Shown here piece by piece: positions 33,960-42,436 of a stretch of DNA of 44,637 nucleotides (position 1 is its first letter; each line of letters opens with the position of its first letter). This DNA comes from Bacteroidales bacterium Bact_11 (GTDB lineage: Bacteria > Bacteroidota > Bacteroidia > Bacteroidales > UBA932): the NCBI GenBank assembly GCA_001603505.1, contig LUZC01000002.1:1-44637 (forward strand), read 5' to 3'. The notes beneath the pieces were generated by a model, which worked only from the letters and a program-made list of their open reading frames with translations, did not search any database and had not been told where the DNA came from. The position numbers were made by a program, and so were the translations under genes.

Positions 33960-34000
33960 TAAGATGTTATGCAGTACGCACAAAACCAATAAATTCACAA

Positions 34001-34016
34001 ATAAAAACGTTTTTAT
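34001..34016 (+). repeat. Perfect 16-bp palindrome touching the OmpA/TPR start codon
   Basis: ATAAAAACGTTTTTAT is its own reverse complement and its last two bases are the AT of the ATG at 34015. It shares the AAACGTTT core and length with the palindrome in the EF-G2 leader (1735-1750). Confidence 0.55.
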
Positions 34017-35661
34017 GAAAAAAATCATCTCTAACCTTCTGCTCATCGCAGTCTTTTCGTTCTCGCTGGTATCCTGCAACCAGGCCCAGAAGATGATTGA
34101 TGCGGCCGACCAGATCGACATCAAGTGCAATCCGGAAGTGCTTGAAGTCATCGCCGGCAACATTGACGCTACTGTCTCCGTGACCTTCCCGCCGGAGTAT
34201 TTCCTCCCGAAGGCTACGCTTGAAGTCACCCCTGTCCTCCTCTACATCGGCGGTGAAGCTGTCGGCACGCCGTTCGTGTACCAGGGCGAGAAGGTCGCTG
34301 ACAACTACAAGACGGTCACCAAGAATGGTGCTACCATTTCCGAGAAAGTCCACTTCGAGTATATCCCGGGCATGGAGAAATCCGAACTCGTGGGTCGTGC
34401 GAAGGTGTACTACAAAGGCCAGGAATACGAATATCCTGCCGACATCAAGATCGCCGACGGCGCCAACTGCACCTACATGCTCGCCGAGACCGAGGGTTCG
34501 TATCACTACATGGCCGACGGCTACCAGGAAGTGATTCCCGAGACCGCCGAAGCCCAGATCATGTATCTGATCAACAGTGCCGACGTCCGTAACTCCGAAC
34601 TCAAGAGCAACGACGTGAAAGACTTCCAGGAAGCCCTCAAGGCCCTGGCCGATGACAGCCGCCGTGAGGTGAAGGGCACCGAGATTCTGGCGTATGCTTC
34701 GCCCGACGGTCCCGACGCCCTCAACAACAAGCTCTCCGCCAACCGTGAGAAGAGCGCTTCGAAGGCTTTCGACAAGATCACCAAGAAACTCAACGCCGGC
34801 GAGGTGACCACCAAGTCGATCGGTGAGGACTGGGAAGGCTTCCAGGAACTGGTGAACAACTCCAATATCGAAGACAAGGAGCTGATTCTCCGCGTCCTGT
34901 CGATGTACAGCGACCCGAACGTCCGCGAACGTGAGATCAAGAACATGTCGGCCGTGTATCAGTCGCTGAAGACCAACATCCTCCCGCAGCTGCGCCGCGC
35001 CCGTTTCATCACCAACGTGGAGTACACCAACTACACCGCTGAAGAACTGGCTGACCTCGTGGAGAACAACATCGACGTGCTCGACGAGCCCGCGCTCCTG
35101 CGTGCCGCCGCCAATGCCAAGGACATTGACGCCAAGATTGCCATCTACAAGCAGGCCGTGAAGAAATACGGCACCGACAAGGCCAAGTACAACCTCGGCG
35201 TGGCATACCTCGACAAGGGCGACAATGCCGCTGCCAAGGACGCTTTCAGCAAGATGGAAAAGAAGGAAGGCAACTGCTACAACAACGTGATGGGTGTTCT
35301 CGCCATGCGCGACTGCAAGCTCGACGAAGCAGCCAAGTGGTTTGCCAAGGTCACCTGCAAGCACGGCAAGATCAATCAGGGTACCCTCGATATCCTCAAT
35401 GGCAAGTATGCTGATGCCGCCGCCAAACTGGCCGGTTCCGGCAACGACAACGAGGCGCTCGCCTACATCCTGACCAACCAGCTCGACAAGGCCTCTGAAG
35501 CCATCAAGTGCAACTGCCCGAAGGCCAACTACAAGAAGGCCATCATCGCCGCCCGCAAGGGTGATGTGAACGCCTACAATGCAGCGATGGAAATCGTGAA
35601 CAAGAACCAGAAGTTCGCAGACCGCGCTGAAAAGGATGTTGAGTTCCTGAAGTTCAGATAA
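34015..35661 (+). CDS. Lipoprotein with OmpA-like and TPR regions
   Basis: A 548-residue lipoprotein (lipobox LVSC, cysteine 21). The N-terminal part (about 30-170) is beta-rich (VTFPPEYFLPKATLEVTPVL ...). A middle region (about 180-255) resembles an OmpA/MotB peptidoglycan-binding core, with the ASPDGPDALNNKLSANREKS block (about 227-245). The C-terminal half is a TPR array (for example AKYNLGVAYLDKGDNAAAKD near 388). It probably anchors the outer membrane to peptidoglycan and may be a structural surface protein; Bacteroidetes encode several such fusions. Codon choice favours C-ending codons strongly, and with a consensus promoter and a strong terminator this suggests high expression. The start at 34015 is chosen because the signal peptide begins there; an upstream in-frame ATG (33964) lies at the transcription start. 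Confidence 0.8.
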   Translation: MKKIISNLLLIAVFSFSLVSCNQAQKMIDAADQIDIKCNPEVLEVIAGNIDATVSVTFPPEYFLPKATLEVTPVLLYIGGEAVGTPFVYQGEKVADNYKTVTKNGATISEKVHFEYIPGMEKSELVGRAKVYYKGQEYEYPADIKIADGANCTYMLAETEGSYHYMADGYQEVIPETAEAQIMYLINSADVRNSELKSNDVKDFQEALKALADDSRREVKGTEILAYASPDGPDALNNKLSANREKSASKAFDKITKKLNAGEVTTKSIGEDWEGFQELVNNSNIEDKELILRVLSMYSDPNVREREIKNMSAVYQSLKTNILPQLRRARFITNVEYTNYTAEELADLVENNIDVLDEPALLRAAANAKDIDAKIAIYKQAVKKYGTDKAKYNLGVAYLDKGDNAAAKDAFSKMEKKEGNCYNNVMGVLAMRDCKLDEAAKWFAKVTCKHGKINQGTLDILNGKYADAAAKLAGSGNDNEALAYILTNQLDKASEAIKCNCPKANYKKAIIAARKGDVNAYNAAMEIVNKNQKFADRAEKDVEFLKFR

Positions 35662-35686
35662 CAAAAACATTTTTGTTACAAAATTG

Positions 35687-35716
35687 GCCGATTGGAGTAC
35701 CAATCGGCTTTTTTTT
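35687..35716 (+). terminator. Strong intrinsic terminator of the OmpA/TPR gene
   Basis: Perfect 9-bp stem GCCGATTGG / CCAATCGGC with an AGTA loop and eight Ts. It ends 3 bases before the -7 element of nrdD. Confidence 0.93.
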
Positions 35717-35732
35717 GTTTACCTTTGTAAAC
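35717..35732 (+). promoter_or_regulatory. -7 element of nrdD embedded in an inverted repeat
   Basis: TACCTTTG (35720-35727) matches TAnnTTTG and lies within GTTTAC-CTTT-GTAAAC, perfect 6-base arms around 4 bases. A protein bound there would block the promoter. No -33 box; that region is the terminator stem. Leader to the ATG at 35773 is about 41 bases. The symmetry may be chance. Confidence 0.5.
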
Positions 35733-35772
35733 CCCGACACACATCACATTTACCCTCGTTGGGAACATAACT

Positions 35773-37914
35773 ATGGAATATACTGACCTTTACATCATCA
35801 AAAGGGACGGTAAACGCGCCCCTTTCTCTCTTGACAAGATCAAGAACGCCATCCGGAAGGCTTTTCTGGCTTCCGGCAGTTTTGCAACCGAAGAGACTTT
35901 GACCAACATCCTCAGCCGGGTTCACATTTCCAACGGGATGCATGTCGAGGACATTCAGAACCAGGTGGAGGTGTCGCTCATGAGTGAGCGTTACTTCGCC
36001 GTGGCAAAGGCGTTCATGTTGTATCGTCAGCACCATACCGAAGACCGTGAAGTCCGCGACAGGCTCAACTTCCTGATCGACTACTGCTCGGCCTCCAACC
36101 CGGCGACGGGCAGCAAGTACGACGCCAACGCCAACGTCGAAAAGAAGAATATCGCCACGCTCATCGGAGAGCTCCCGAAGGCCAGTTTCATCCGCCTGAA
36201 CCGTCGCCTGCTCACCGACCGTATCCGCGAGATGTACGGCAAGGAGCTTTCCGACCGCTACCTTGACCTGCTTAACAAGCACTTCATCTATAAAAACGAT
36301 GAAACAAGCCTGGCCAACTATTGTGCCAGCATCACCATGTACCCCTGGCTCCTGCAGGGCACCATCCCCGTGGGTGGCAACTCCACTCCCGCCAAGAACC
36401 TCAAGAGTTTCTGCGGGGGGTTCGTGAACCTGGTGTTCATTGTGAGCAGTATGCTCAGCGGTGCCTGTGCCACGCCGGAGTTCCTGATGTACATGAACTA
36501 TTTCATCGAGCAGGAGTTCGGTGACGACTACTACCTGCGGGCCGACGAGGTGGTCGATCTGTCGAAGAAGCAGCGGACCATCGACAAGATCATCACCGAC
36601 TGCTTCGAGCAGATCGTGTATTCCATCAACCAGCCGACGGGCGCCCGCAATTTCCAGTCGGTGTTCTGGAACATTTCCTATTACGACCGCTACTATTTCG
36701 AGAGCATCTTCGGCGACTTCATCTTCCCCGACGGCAGCCGTCCGCACTGGGATTCACTCAACTGGCTCCAGAAACGTTTCATGACCTGGTTCAACGCCGA
36801 ACGCACCAAGACCATCCTCACCTTCCCGGTCGAGACCATGGCCCTGCTTACCGAAAACGGCGACGCAAAGGATCCGGAATATGCCGACTGGACGGCCAAG
36901 ATGTACAGCGAAGGCCACAGCTTCTTCACCTACATGAGCGACAACGCTGACAGCCTTGCAAGCTGCTGCCGCCTCCGCAATGAGATTCAGGACAACGGCT
37001 TCAGTTACACCCTCGGCGCAGGCGGTGTGTCCACGGGCTCCAAGAGCGTGCTGACCATCAATCTGAACCGCTGTGTGCAGTATGCCTTCAAGAAGGGCAT
37101 CCCGTACATGGAATACCTCGAGGACGTGGTGGACCTGATGCACAAGGTGCAGCTGGCATACAACGCCAACCTGGCCGAGCTGCAGAGCAAGGGGATGCTG
37201 CCGCTGTTCGATGCGGGCTTCATCAACCTGGGCCGCCAGTACCTGACCATCGGCGTGAACGGCCTGGTGGAGGCCGCCGAGTTCCTGGGCATCCGCATTA
37301 CCGACAATCCCGACTACGTGGCCTTCGTGCAGGAAGTCCTTGGCATGATCGAGCGACTCAACAAGAAGTACCGCGGCAAGGACGTGATGTTCAATTGCGA
37401 AATGATTCCGGCCGAGAATGTGGGTGTGAAGCATGCCAAGTGGGACAAGGAAGACGGCTACATCGTGCCGCGCGACTGCTACAACAGCTACTTCTACATC
37501 GTGGAAGACGAGAACCTCACCATCCTCGACAAGTTCCGCCTCCACGGCAGCAAGTACATCGAACACCTGACGGGCGGCAGCGCGCTCCACATGAACCTCG
37601 AAGAGCATTTGAGCCAGGCCCAGTACCGCCAACTGCTCCGTGTGGCGGCCAAGGAGGGTTGCAACTACTTTACCTACAACATTCCCAACACCATCTGCAA
37701 CTCCTGCGGCCATATCGACAAGCGCTATCTCCACGAGTGTCCGGAGTGTCACTCCACCGATGTGGACTACGCTACCCGCATCATCGGCTACATGAAGCGC
37801 GTGAGCAGCTTCTCACAGCCGCGCCAGCAGGAGGCCGCCCGCCGCTACTACTACAACGGCAACAAGCCCGGCGCGGTGAAGCTGGTGCCGGAGCCGGTCG
37901 GCGAGGATGCTTAA
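35773..37914 (+). CDS. nrdD: Anaerobic ribonucleoside-triphosphate reductase (class III), catalytic subunit
   Basis: Makes deoxyribonucleotides from NTPs with a glycyl radical and formate under strictly anaerobic conditions. This is a 713-residue protein with an N-terminal ATP-cone (about 6-95, IIKRDGKRAPFSLDKIKNAI) that senses ATP/dATP, and a ten-stranded barrel. A C-terminal zinc site (ICNSCGH ... CPECHS) is followed by the glycyl radical region ATRIIGYMKRVSSFSQ, in which G672 is the expected radical site. The reading frame overlaps nrdG by 8 bases. Its position behind a very strong terminator and the inverted repeat over its -7 element suggest separate regulation. Confidence 0.96.
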   Translation: MEYTDLYIIKRDGKRAPFSLDKIKNAIRKAFLASGSFATEETLTNILSRVHISNGMHVEDIQNQVEVSLMSERYFAVAKAFMLYRQHHTEDREVRDRLNFLIDYCSASNPATGSKYDANANVEKKNIATLIGELPKASFIRLNRRLLTDRIREMYGKELSDRYLDLLNKHFIYKNDETSLANYCASITMYPWLLQGTIPVGGNSTPAKNLKSFCGGFVNLVFIVSSMLSGACATPEFLMYMNYFIEQEFGDDYYLRADEVVDLSKKQRTIDKIITDCFEQIVYSINQPTGARNFQSVFWNISYYDRYYFESIFGDFIFPDGSRPHWDSLNWLQKRFMTWFNAERTKTILTFPVETMALLTENGDAKDPEYADWTAKMYSEGHSFFTYMSDNADSLASCCRLRNEIQDNGFSYTLGAGGVSTGSKSVLTINLNRCVQYAFKKGIPYMEYLEDVVDLMHKVQLAYNANLAELQSKGMLPLFDAGFINLGRQYLTIGVNGLVEAAEFLGIRITDNPDYVAFVQEVLGMIERLNKKYRGKDVMFNCEMIPAENVGVKHAKWDKEDGYIVPRDCYNSYFYIVEDENLTILDKFRLHGSKYIEHLTGGSALHMNLEEHLSQAQYRQLLRVAAKEGCNYFTYNIPNTICNSCGHIDKRYLHECPECHSTDVDYATRIIGYMKRVSSFSQPRQQEAARRYYYNGNKPGAVKLVPEPVGEDA

Positions 37915-38365
37915 GTATTATAACTCGGACGTTGTTTTCCAGGAGATACCCGATGAGGTGACGTTGGCCGTCAATCTCACCGGGTGTCCTTGTCATTGCC
38001 CCGGCTGCCACAGCCCGCAGCTATGGGAAGACATCGGAGAGCCGCTTGACGAAGCGGCGCTCCGTGCCATGTATGAAGAATACGCCGGCGAGGTGACCTG
38101 CATCGCGCTGATGGGCGGTGACGCCGATCCGGGTGCGGTAGAAGGTCTCTGTGCGTTCATCAAACAGGATCTCGGGCTGAAGAGCGCCTGGTATTCCGGG
38201 CGGCAGGAAATCCCTGCCGGGACTTGTCTGACGCGTTTCGATTACATCAAGACGGGGCCGTACATTGAAGCCCTTGGCGGGCTCAAGAGTCCAACAACCA
38301 ACCAGCGCCTCTACCGTGTGACGGAAGGCCGGCTGGAAGAGATCACTTTTCGTTTCTGGCGATAA
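37907..38365 (+). CDS. nrdG: Anaerobic ribonucleotide reductase activating protein (radical SAM)
   Basis: A 152-residue radical SAM enzyme that uses a [4Fe-4S] cluster and S-adenosylmethionine to make the glycyl radical on NrdD. The cluster motif CxxxCxxC is C27, C31 and C34 (GCPCHCPGC), followed by HSPQLW and the GGD segment that contacts S-adenosylmethionine. Short length is normal for NrdG. It overlaps nrdD by 8 bases and its 3' end overlaps the convergent btuD by 23 bases. Confidence 0.95.
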   Translation: MLKYYNSDVVFQEIPDEVTLAVNLTGCPCHCPGCHSPQLWEDIGEPLDEAALRAMYEEYAGEVTCIALMGGDADPGAVEGLCAFIKQDLGLKSAWYSGRQEIPAGTCLTRFDYIKTGPYIEALGGLKSPTTNQRLYRVTEGRLEEITFRFWR

Positions 38366-39158
38366 GCCGCCGTGTGGCGGGGTCGAAAGTCAGGGTGTCG
38401 CTTCCGAAGAACCGGGAGAGCGACCCGTCGGCGACGAGATCCTCGGTTGTGCCGCAGACCATGGGTCCGGCCTCTCCTGTGGCTGGATCAAAGGCGGGCT
38501 GCAGCCAGAGCCGATCGGCCAGCTGAAGGGCGGTGTCGAGATCGTGGGTCGACAGGAGGATGGCTTTGTGCTGCCTGTGCGCAAGTGCCCGCAGCGTGAC
38601 CATTGTTTCGATGCGGCTGGTGATGTCGAGGAACGCCGTAGGCTCATCGAGCAGGATGATGGGGCATTCCTGGGCGAGGGTCTTGGCGATGAAGGTCTTC
38701 TGGCGTTCACCGTCGCTGAGTTCCGCAACATAGCGCTCCTGCTTGTCGGACAAGCCTACGCTCCGGATGGCCAGCCGGATAACTTCGTGGTCGCTTTCGC
38801 CGAGCGTTCCGAAAAAACCCGTGTGAGGATACCGGCCCAGGGAAACCAGCTCATAAACCGTAATGCCTCCGGCGTGGGTCTGTTCGGTCAACACGATGCC
38901 CACTTTCGCCGAAAGTTCGCCGGGCGTGTAGTTGCCCAGCAGCCGACCTTCGATGAGAATCGTCCCCGAAAGCGCCGGCTGCAGGCCGCAGAGCGTTCGC
39001 AGCAGCGTTGATTTACCGGCTCCATTGCGTCCCAGCAAAGCGGTGACTTCTCCCGCGAACAGCTTCAGGTTGAGGTCGGGATGTACGATCCGCTCGCCGG
39101 TTCGGGAAGTGTAGCCGATGCGGAGGTTGCGGGTCTCGATGGCGGGGACGCGTGGCAT
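38343..39158 (-). CDS. btuD: Cobalamin/iron-siderophore-type ABC transporter ATPase (BtuD/FecE-like)
   Basis: A 271-residue ATPase that powers the BtuC permease. Walker A is GRNGAGKST (43-51), the signature is LSDGERQKTFIAKTL (the LSDGE variant usual in this group), and Walker B is IILLDEPTAFLD. The H-loop lies in LSTHD. The ATG at 39158 overlaps the permease stop by one base (TGATG); the open frame continues upstream but only as shadow of the permease gene. The assignment to cobalamin rather than haem or siderophore rests on the operon context (BtuG-like propeller). Confidence 0.87.
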   Translation of the reverse strand: MPRVPAIETRNLRIGYTSRTGERIVHPDLNLKLFAGEVTALLGRNGAGKSTLLRTLCGLQPALSGTILIEGRLLGNYTPGELSAKVGIVLTEQTHAGGITVYELVSLGRYPHTGFFGTLGESDHEVIRLAIRSVGLSDKQERYVAELSDGERQKTFIAKTLAQECPIILLDEPTAFLDITSRIETMVTLRALAHRQHKAILLSTHDLDTALQLADRLWLQPAFDPATGEAGPMVCGTTEDLVADGSLSRFFGSDTLTFDPATRRLIARNEK

Positions 39159-40165
39159 CAGTTGAAATAATGGAGATTCTTGCGGTTGACGATAACGTAG
39201 ATGATGACCGGCGCGCCGAGGATGGGCGTGATGGCGCTCAGCGGAAGTACGGTGTTGCTGCCGGGCGTGACGGTCAGGATGCTGCACAGCTGTGCAATGC
39301 AACTGCCGGTCAGCAGTGTAACGGGCAGCAGATGTTTGTGGTTGGCACTGCCCAACAGCAGCCGGGCGATGTGCGGCACAGCCAGGCCGATGAACGAGAT
39401 GGGGCCGCAGAAGGCTGTGACCACGGCGGTCAGCACGCCGGTGCAGACCAGGATGGCCACCCGGGCGCGGCGGACGTGGATACCGAGGTTGGCAGCGTAG
39501 GATTCGCCGAGCAGCAGCGCGTTGAGCGGCTTGATGAGCAACAGCGAGCCCAGCAGTCCGGCCAGGGAGAATCCGGCCATCCAGGGCAACTTGGCTAGCG
39601 ACACGCCGCTGAAGTCGCCCATGCCCCACATCACATACTGGTGCACCTTGTCGGCGGAGGCGTGGTAGTTGAGGATGGAGATGACCGAGGAGGCCAGATA
39701 GCCCACCATGATGCCGATGATCAGCAGCATCACGTTGCTCGACACCTTACGGGAAAACCCGAGGATGATGAGCAGGACCACGGCGGCTCCGATCAGGGCG
39801 GCGATGATGGTGGTCAGGTAGCTGGCTGCCCCCAGATAGATCATCGCGATGGCGACGCCCAGGTTGGCGCCGTCGCTGATGCCAAGGATGGAAGGCCCGG
39901 CCAGCGGGTTCTTGAACAGCGTCTGGAGCATCAGGCCGCTGACGGCCAGCGAACCGCCGGCAAGTAGCGCCGTGACCGTTTGGGGCAGCCGCGATTCCAG
40001 CACGATGTGCCGCCAGGCTTCTTTCCCGTCGTAGGAGCCCAGCAGGATGCGGATCACGTCGCCCAGCGGAATGCGCACCGCTCCGTGGACGAGGCCTACA
40101 AAGAACAGGACCACGACGGCAACGCCCAGCGACGCATAGATCCAATGCTGTTTCTTCCTATTCAT
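39158..40165 (-). CDS. btuC: FecCD/BtuC-type ABC permease
   Basis: A 335-residue inner-membrane permease with about ten TM segments and the family motifs SGLMLQTLFKNPLAGPSILGIS and GPISFIGLAVPHIARLLLG. It imports cobalamin delivered by BtuF. The ATG at 40165 is chosen because it precedes the first TM by a short basic stretch (MNRKKQ); it overlaps the btuF stop by 8 bases. Confidence 0.88.
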   Translation of the reverse strand: MNRKKQHWIYASLGVAVVVLFFVGLVHGAVRIPLGDVIRILLGSYDGKEAWRHIVLESRLPQTVTALLAGGSLAVSGLMLQTLFKNPLAGPSILGISDGANLGVAIAMIYLGAASYLTTIIAALIGAAVVLLIILGFSRKVSSNVMLLIIGIMVGYLASSVISILNYHASADKVHQYVMWGMGDFSGVSLAKLPWMAGFSLAGLLGSLLLIKPLNALLLGESYAANLGIHVRRARVAILVCTGVLTAVVTAFCGPISFIGLAVPHIARLLLGSANHKHLLPVTLLTGSCIAQLCSILTVTPGSNTVLPLSAITPILGAPVIIYVIVNRKNLHYFN

Positions 40166-41294
40166 CAAGCGGAAAATAGTAGTGCAGTTCGTGTCCGGGC
40201 AGCAGGTCGGGATGATAGATGGCAATCAGGTCTTCCAGCACGCGGTCGGGATGCAGCGTGATGTCGTCGTAGTAGCTGGACGTGATCGTGTTGCAGGCGA
40301 AGATCCGATGCTCCTTCCAGGCCTGGAAATTGGCGTAGGGCTGGTATTCGCCGGCCAGCAGGCCGTAGGTCAGCGGCGTGCGGGTGTCGTATTTCAGGAA
40401 CCAGAAGTCTGCATTTCCGGCGCGGTCGTACACTTCTTCGAATGTCAGGTGGACGCTCCGGGTTCCCGGATAATCCCGGAAGATGTAGTCGGCCCCGGCG
40501 TCGGCGTGCATCACGCCGATGTAGCTGCCGCCCGAGGGGACGGCCCAGGAGTTCCCGTATTTGCGTTCCAAGACTACGGTCGGGCGTCTTTCACAGCCGT
40601 CGGTGAGCGACTTGAGTGCTAAGTAATGGTGTTCCGTGGCGGAGAACACGCGTTCGGCCTCCTCGCGGCGGTCCAGCAGCAATCCGTAGAAAAGCACCCA
40701 TTCCGTGCGTCCCAACGGATGGTTTTCCATATAGTCGGCGGCTTCCACGATGGGGATGCCCAGCTTTTCGGCGGAACCGTAGCCGCTGTTCTCGAAAGGC
40801 GAGGCGATGATCATTTCGGTACCGATATCAACGATCTTTTCCACGTTGGGCGAAGTCGACATACCCAGGTCGGCGATGCGGCCTTCTTCAATCCGCCGCA
40901 GCACTTCGGGAGAAGTGATGTATTGCGGCTCGCACACGCCGGCCACCTGGTCGAGCGCCCCGAGCTGCTCGGCGATGGCGGTATGGACGGAGGTGTAGAT
41001 TACGGCTTTTTCCACAGGGACGCGGATGATGATGCCGCTTTCGGGCAGATGGGCGGGCAAGGGTTTGTTGCGGTCCACAAGGACGTAATGCTGCCGCTGC
41101 CGGAGCGTGTCCCAGGGATCGCGGATGCGGACGGACGTATAGTCGTCGAAATATTCGATGCGGAGATTGCGTGCGTACCGGATGGTATCGGTTGCCAGCA
41201 TCGTAGCATCGCCTGCCGCCTGCTTGCCGCCACAACTAGACAGCAGGAGGGTGAGCGCGCATGCCAGCAGCGACAGGATGACCGGTTTTCTCAT
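40158..41294 (-). CDS. btuF: Periplasmic cobalamin-binding lipoprotein (BtuF/FepB-type)
   Basis: A 378-residue class III substrate-binding lipoprotein (lipobox LSSC, cysteine 21). The two lobes are linked by a helix, and the typical segments are VYTSVHTAIAEQLGALDQVAGVC, VEKIVDIGTEMIIASPFENSG and ERKYGNSWAVPSGGSYIG. It hands the substrate to the BtuCD-like transporter. Its start overlaps the beta-propeller gene's stop (ATGA, 41291-41294). Haem or siderophore binding cannot be excluded on sequence alone. Confidence 0.82.
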   Translation of the reverse strand: MRKPVILSLLACALTLLLSSCGGKQAAGDATMLATDTIRYARNLRIEYFDDYTSVRIRDPWDTLRQRQHYVLVDRNKPLPAHLPESGIIIRVPVEKAVIYTSVHTAIAEQLGALDQVAGVCEPQYITSPEVLRRIEEGRIADLGMSTSPNVEKIVDIGTEMIIASPFENSGYGSAEKLGIPIVEAADYMENHPLGRTEWVLFYGLLLDRREEAERVFSATEHHYLALKSLTDGCERRPTVVLERKYGNSWAVPSGGSYIGVMHADAGADYIFRDYPGTRSVHLTFEEVYDRAGNADFWFLKYDTRTPLTYGLLAGEYQPYANFQAWKEHRIFACNTITSSYYDDITLHPDRVLEDLIAIYHPDLLPGHELHYYFPLDE

Positions 41295-42436
41295 TGCAGG
41301 CGTTTCCGTGTAAAGACGATGCGGGAAGGAATGTCGCCCGTGTTGGCGTTCCACTTCAACTTTCCATCCGGCGAGAAGCAATACACTTTGCCGGGAGTGA
41401 TATAGTCGCGGGCGTCCGTCACGAAGATTTCCCGGGTATTGGGATTGACGGCAAGACCGTAGGGATTCTGGAACTGCTGCTCTGAGCCGTCGGTGATGAA
41501 ACGGCGGGTCAGCACCTGCCGGGTTTTCACGTCCACCACGGCATAGTTGACATCGGAGCTCTGGGTGAAGTAGTTCCAGGTGTTGCTGTACACATAGAGA
41601 GAATCGCCGCACAGCGTCATGTCGGTGCAGGCGAGCAGGTCCATCTGTTCGATGACCGAATCGGACTCCGTGCTGATGAGAAAAACCATCGACGGAATGT
41701 CGTAGTAGTCGCCGCGGCTCGACACCCAGATGTTCCCGTATGCATCGAGCTCCATGCGGTGGAGGTTGGGCGCCACGTCGATTTTCTTAATCTCCTTGAA
41801 GGACGACAGGTCGATCACGGAAACGGTATGGTCGTAGTTGGGCACGCGGTATCCGCCGGAATTGGCCACATAGAGCTTGTTGCCGGCTATCACCATTTCC
41901 TCGGGCTGGTAGCCCACCACGCAGGTATCCTTGACCTGCAGGGTGGTGGTGTCGATGCGGGCCACATAACCGAGCCGTGAGTTCGGGTCAATCTCTACGG
42001 GGCCGGCGTAGGAACTCACGTAGGCGTAGCCGTCCTTGAAAGTGATGTACCGGCAGTTGGGGATGGAAATCTGCCCAATGTGCCGGGCTGTGGCCACATC
42101 CATCACTTCCACCAGGTTGGAACAGTTTACCACGGCCCAGAGCTTGCTGCCGTAGATGGCCAGGTCGTTGCCCACGTCACCGAGTTCCTGCACCACGCCG
42201 GGGTTGCGCTCGGCATAGATGTTCTTGGAATAGATGCCGCTGGCGTAGTCGTAATAGTCGAGCGTGCATTTGTTGCTGCCCATGTTGCCTTCGTTGAGGA
42301 GGAAGAACCCGGCGATGTCGCCGGCGTCGCCGCCGCCCACATCCGTCTTGTCCGAAGGAATGATATCTTCGGGTTCCCGACAGGCCGAGAGCAATAACAG
42401 GGCCGCGAGAAGTACATAGGTTATTCTCATACTCAT
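41291..42436 (-). CDS. btuG: BtuG-like surface beta-propeller lipoprotein
   Basis: A 381-residue lipoprotein (signal peptide with lipobox LSAC, cysteine 19). The mature part has repeating YncE-like strands: ITFKDGYAYVSSY, MVIAGNKLYVANSG, DAYGNIWVSSRGD, TLCGDSLYVYSN and AVNPNTREIFVTDARD. In Bacteroides the BtuG propeller caps BtuB on the surface and binds cobalamin with very high affinity; the position directly after a TonB receptor and before btuF fits. The start at 42436 overlaps the receptor's stop (ATGA); a second ATG two codons later (42430) is possible. Confidence 0.75.
   Translation of the reverse strand: MSMRITYVLLAALLLLSACREPEDIIPSDKTDVGGGDAGDIAGFFLLNEGNMGSNKCTLDYYDYASGIYSKNIYAERNPGVVQELGDVGNDLAIYGSKLWAVVNCSNLVEVMDVATARHIGQISIPNCRYITFKDGYAYVSSYAGPVEIDPNSRLGYVARIDTTTLQVKDTCVVGYQPEEMVIAGNKLYVANSGGYRVPNYDHTVSVIDLSSFKEIKKIDVAPNLHRMELDAYGNIWVSSRGDYYDIPSMVFLISTESDSVIEQMDLLACTDMTLCGDSLYVYSNTWNYFTQSSDVNYAVVDVKTRQVLTRRFITDGSEQQFQNPYGLAVNPNTREIFVTDARDYITPGKVYCFSPDGKLKWNANTGDIPSRIVFTRKRLQ

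Noticed and set aside
33967-35703. Long minus-strand open frame opposite the OmpA/TPR gene
   Set aside because: Antisense of a strongly codon-biased gene; it starts inside a plus-strand terminator region and has no promoter or recognisable domain.
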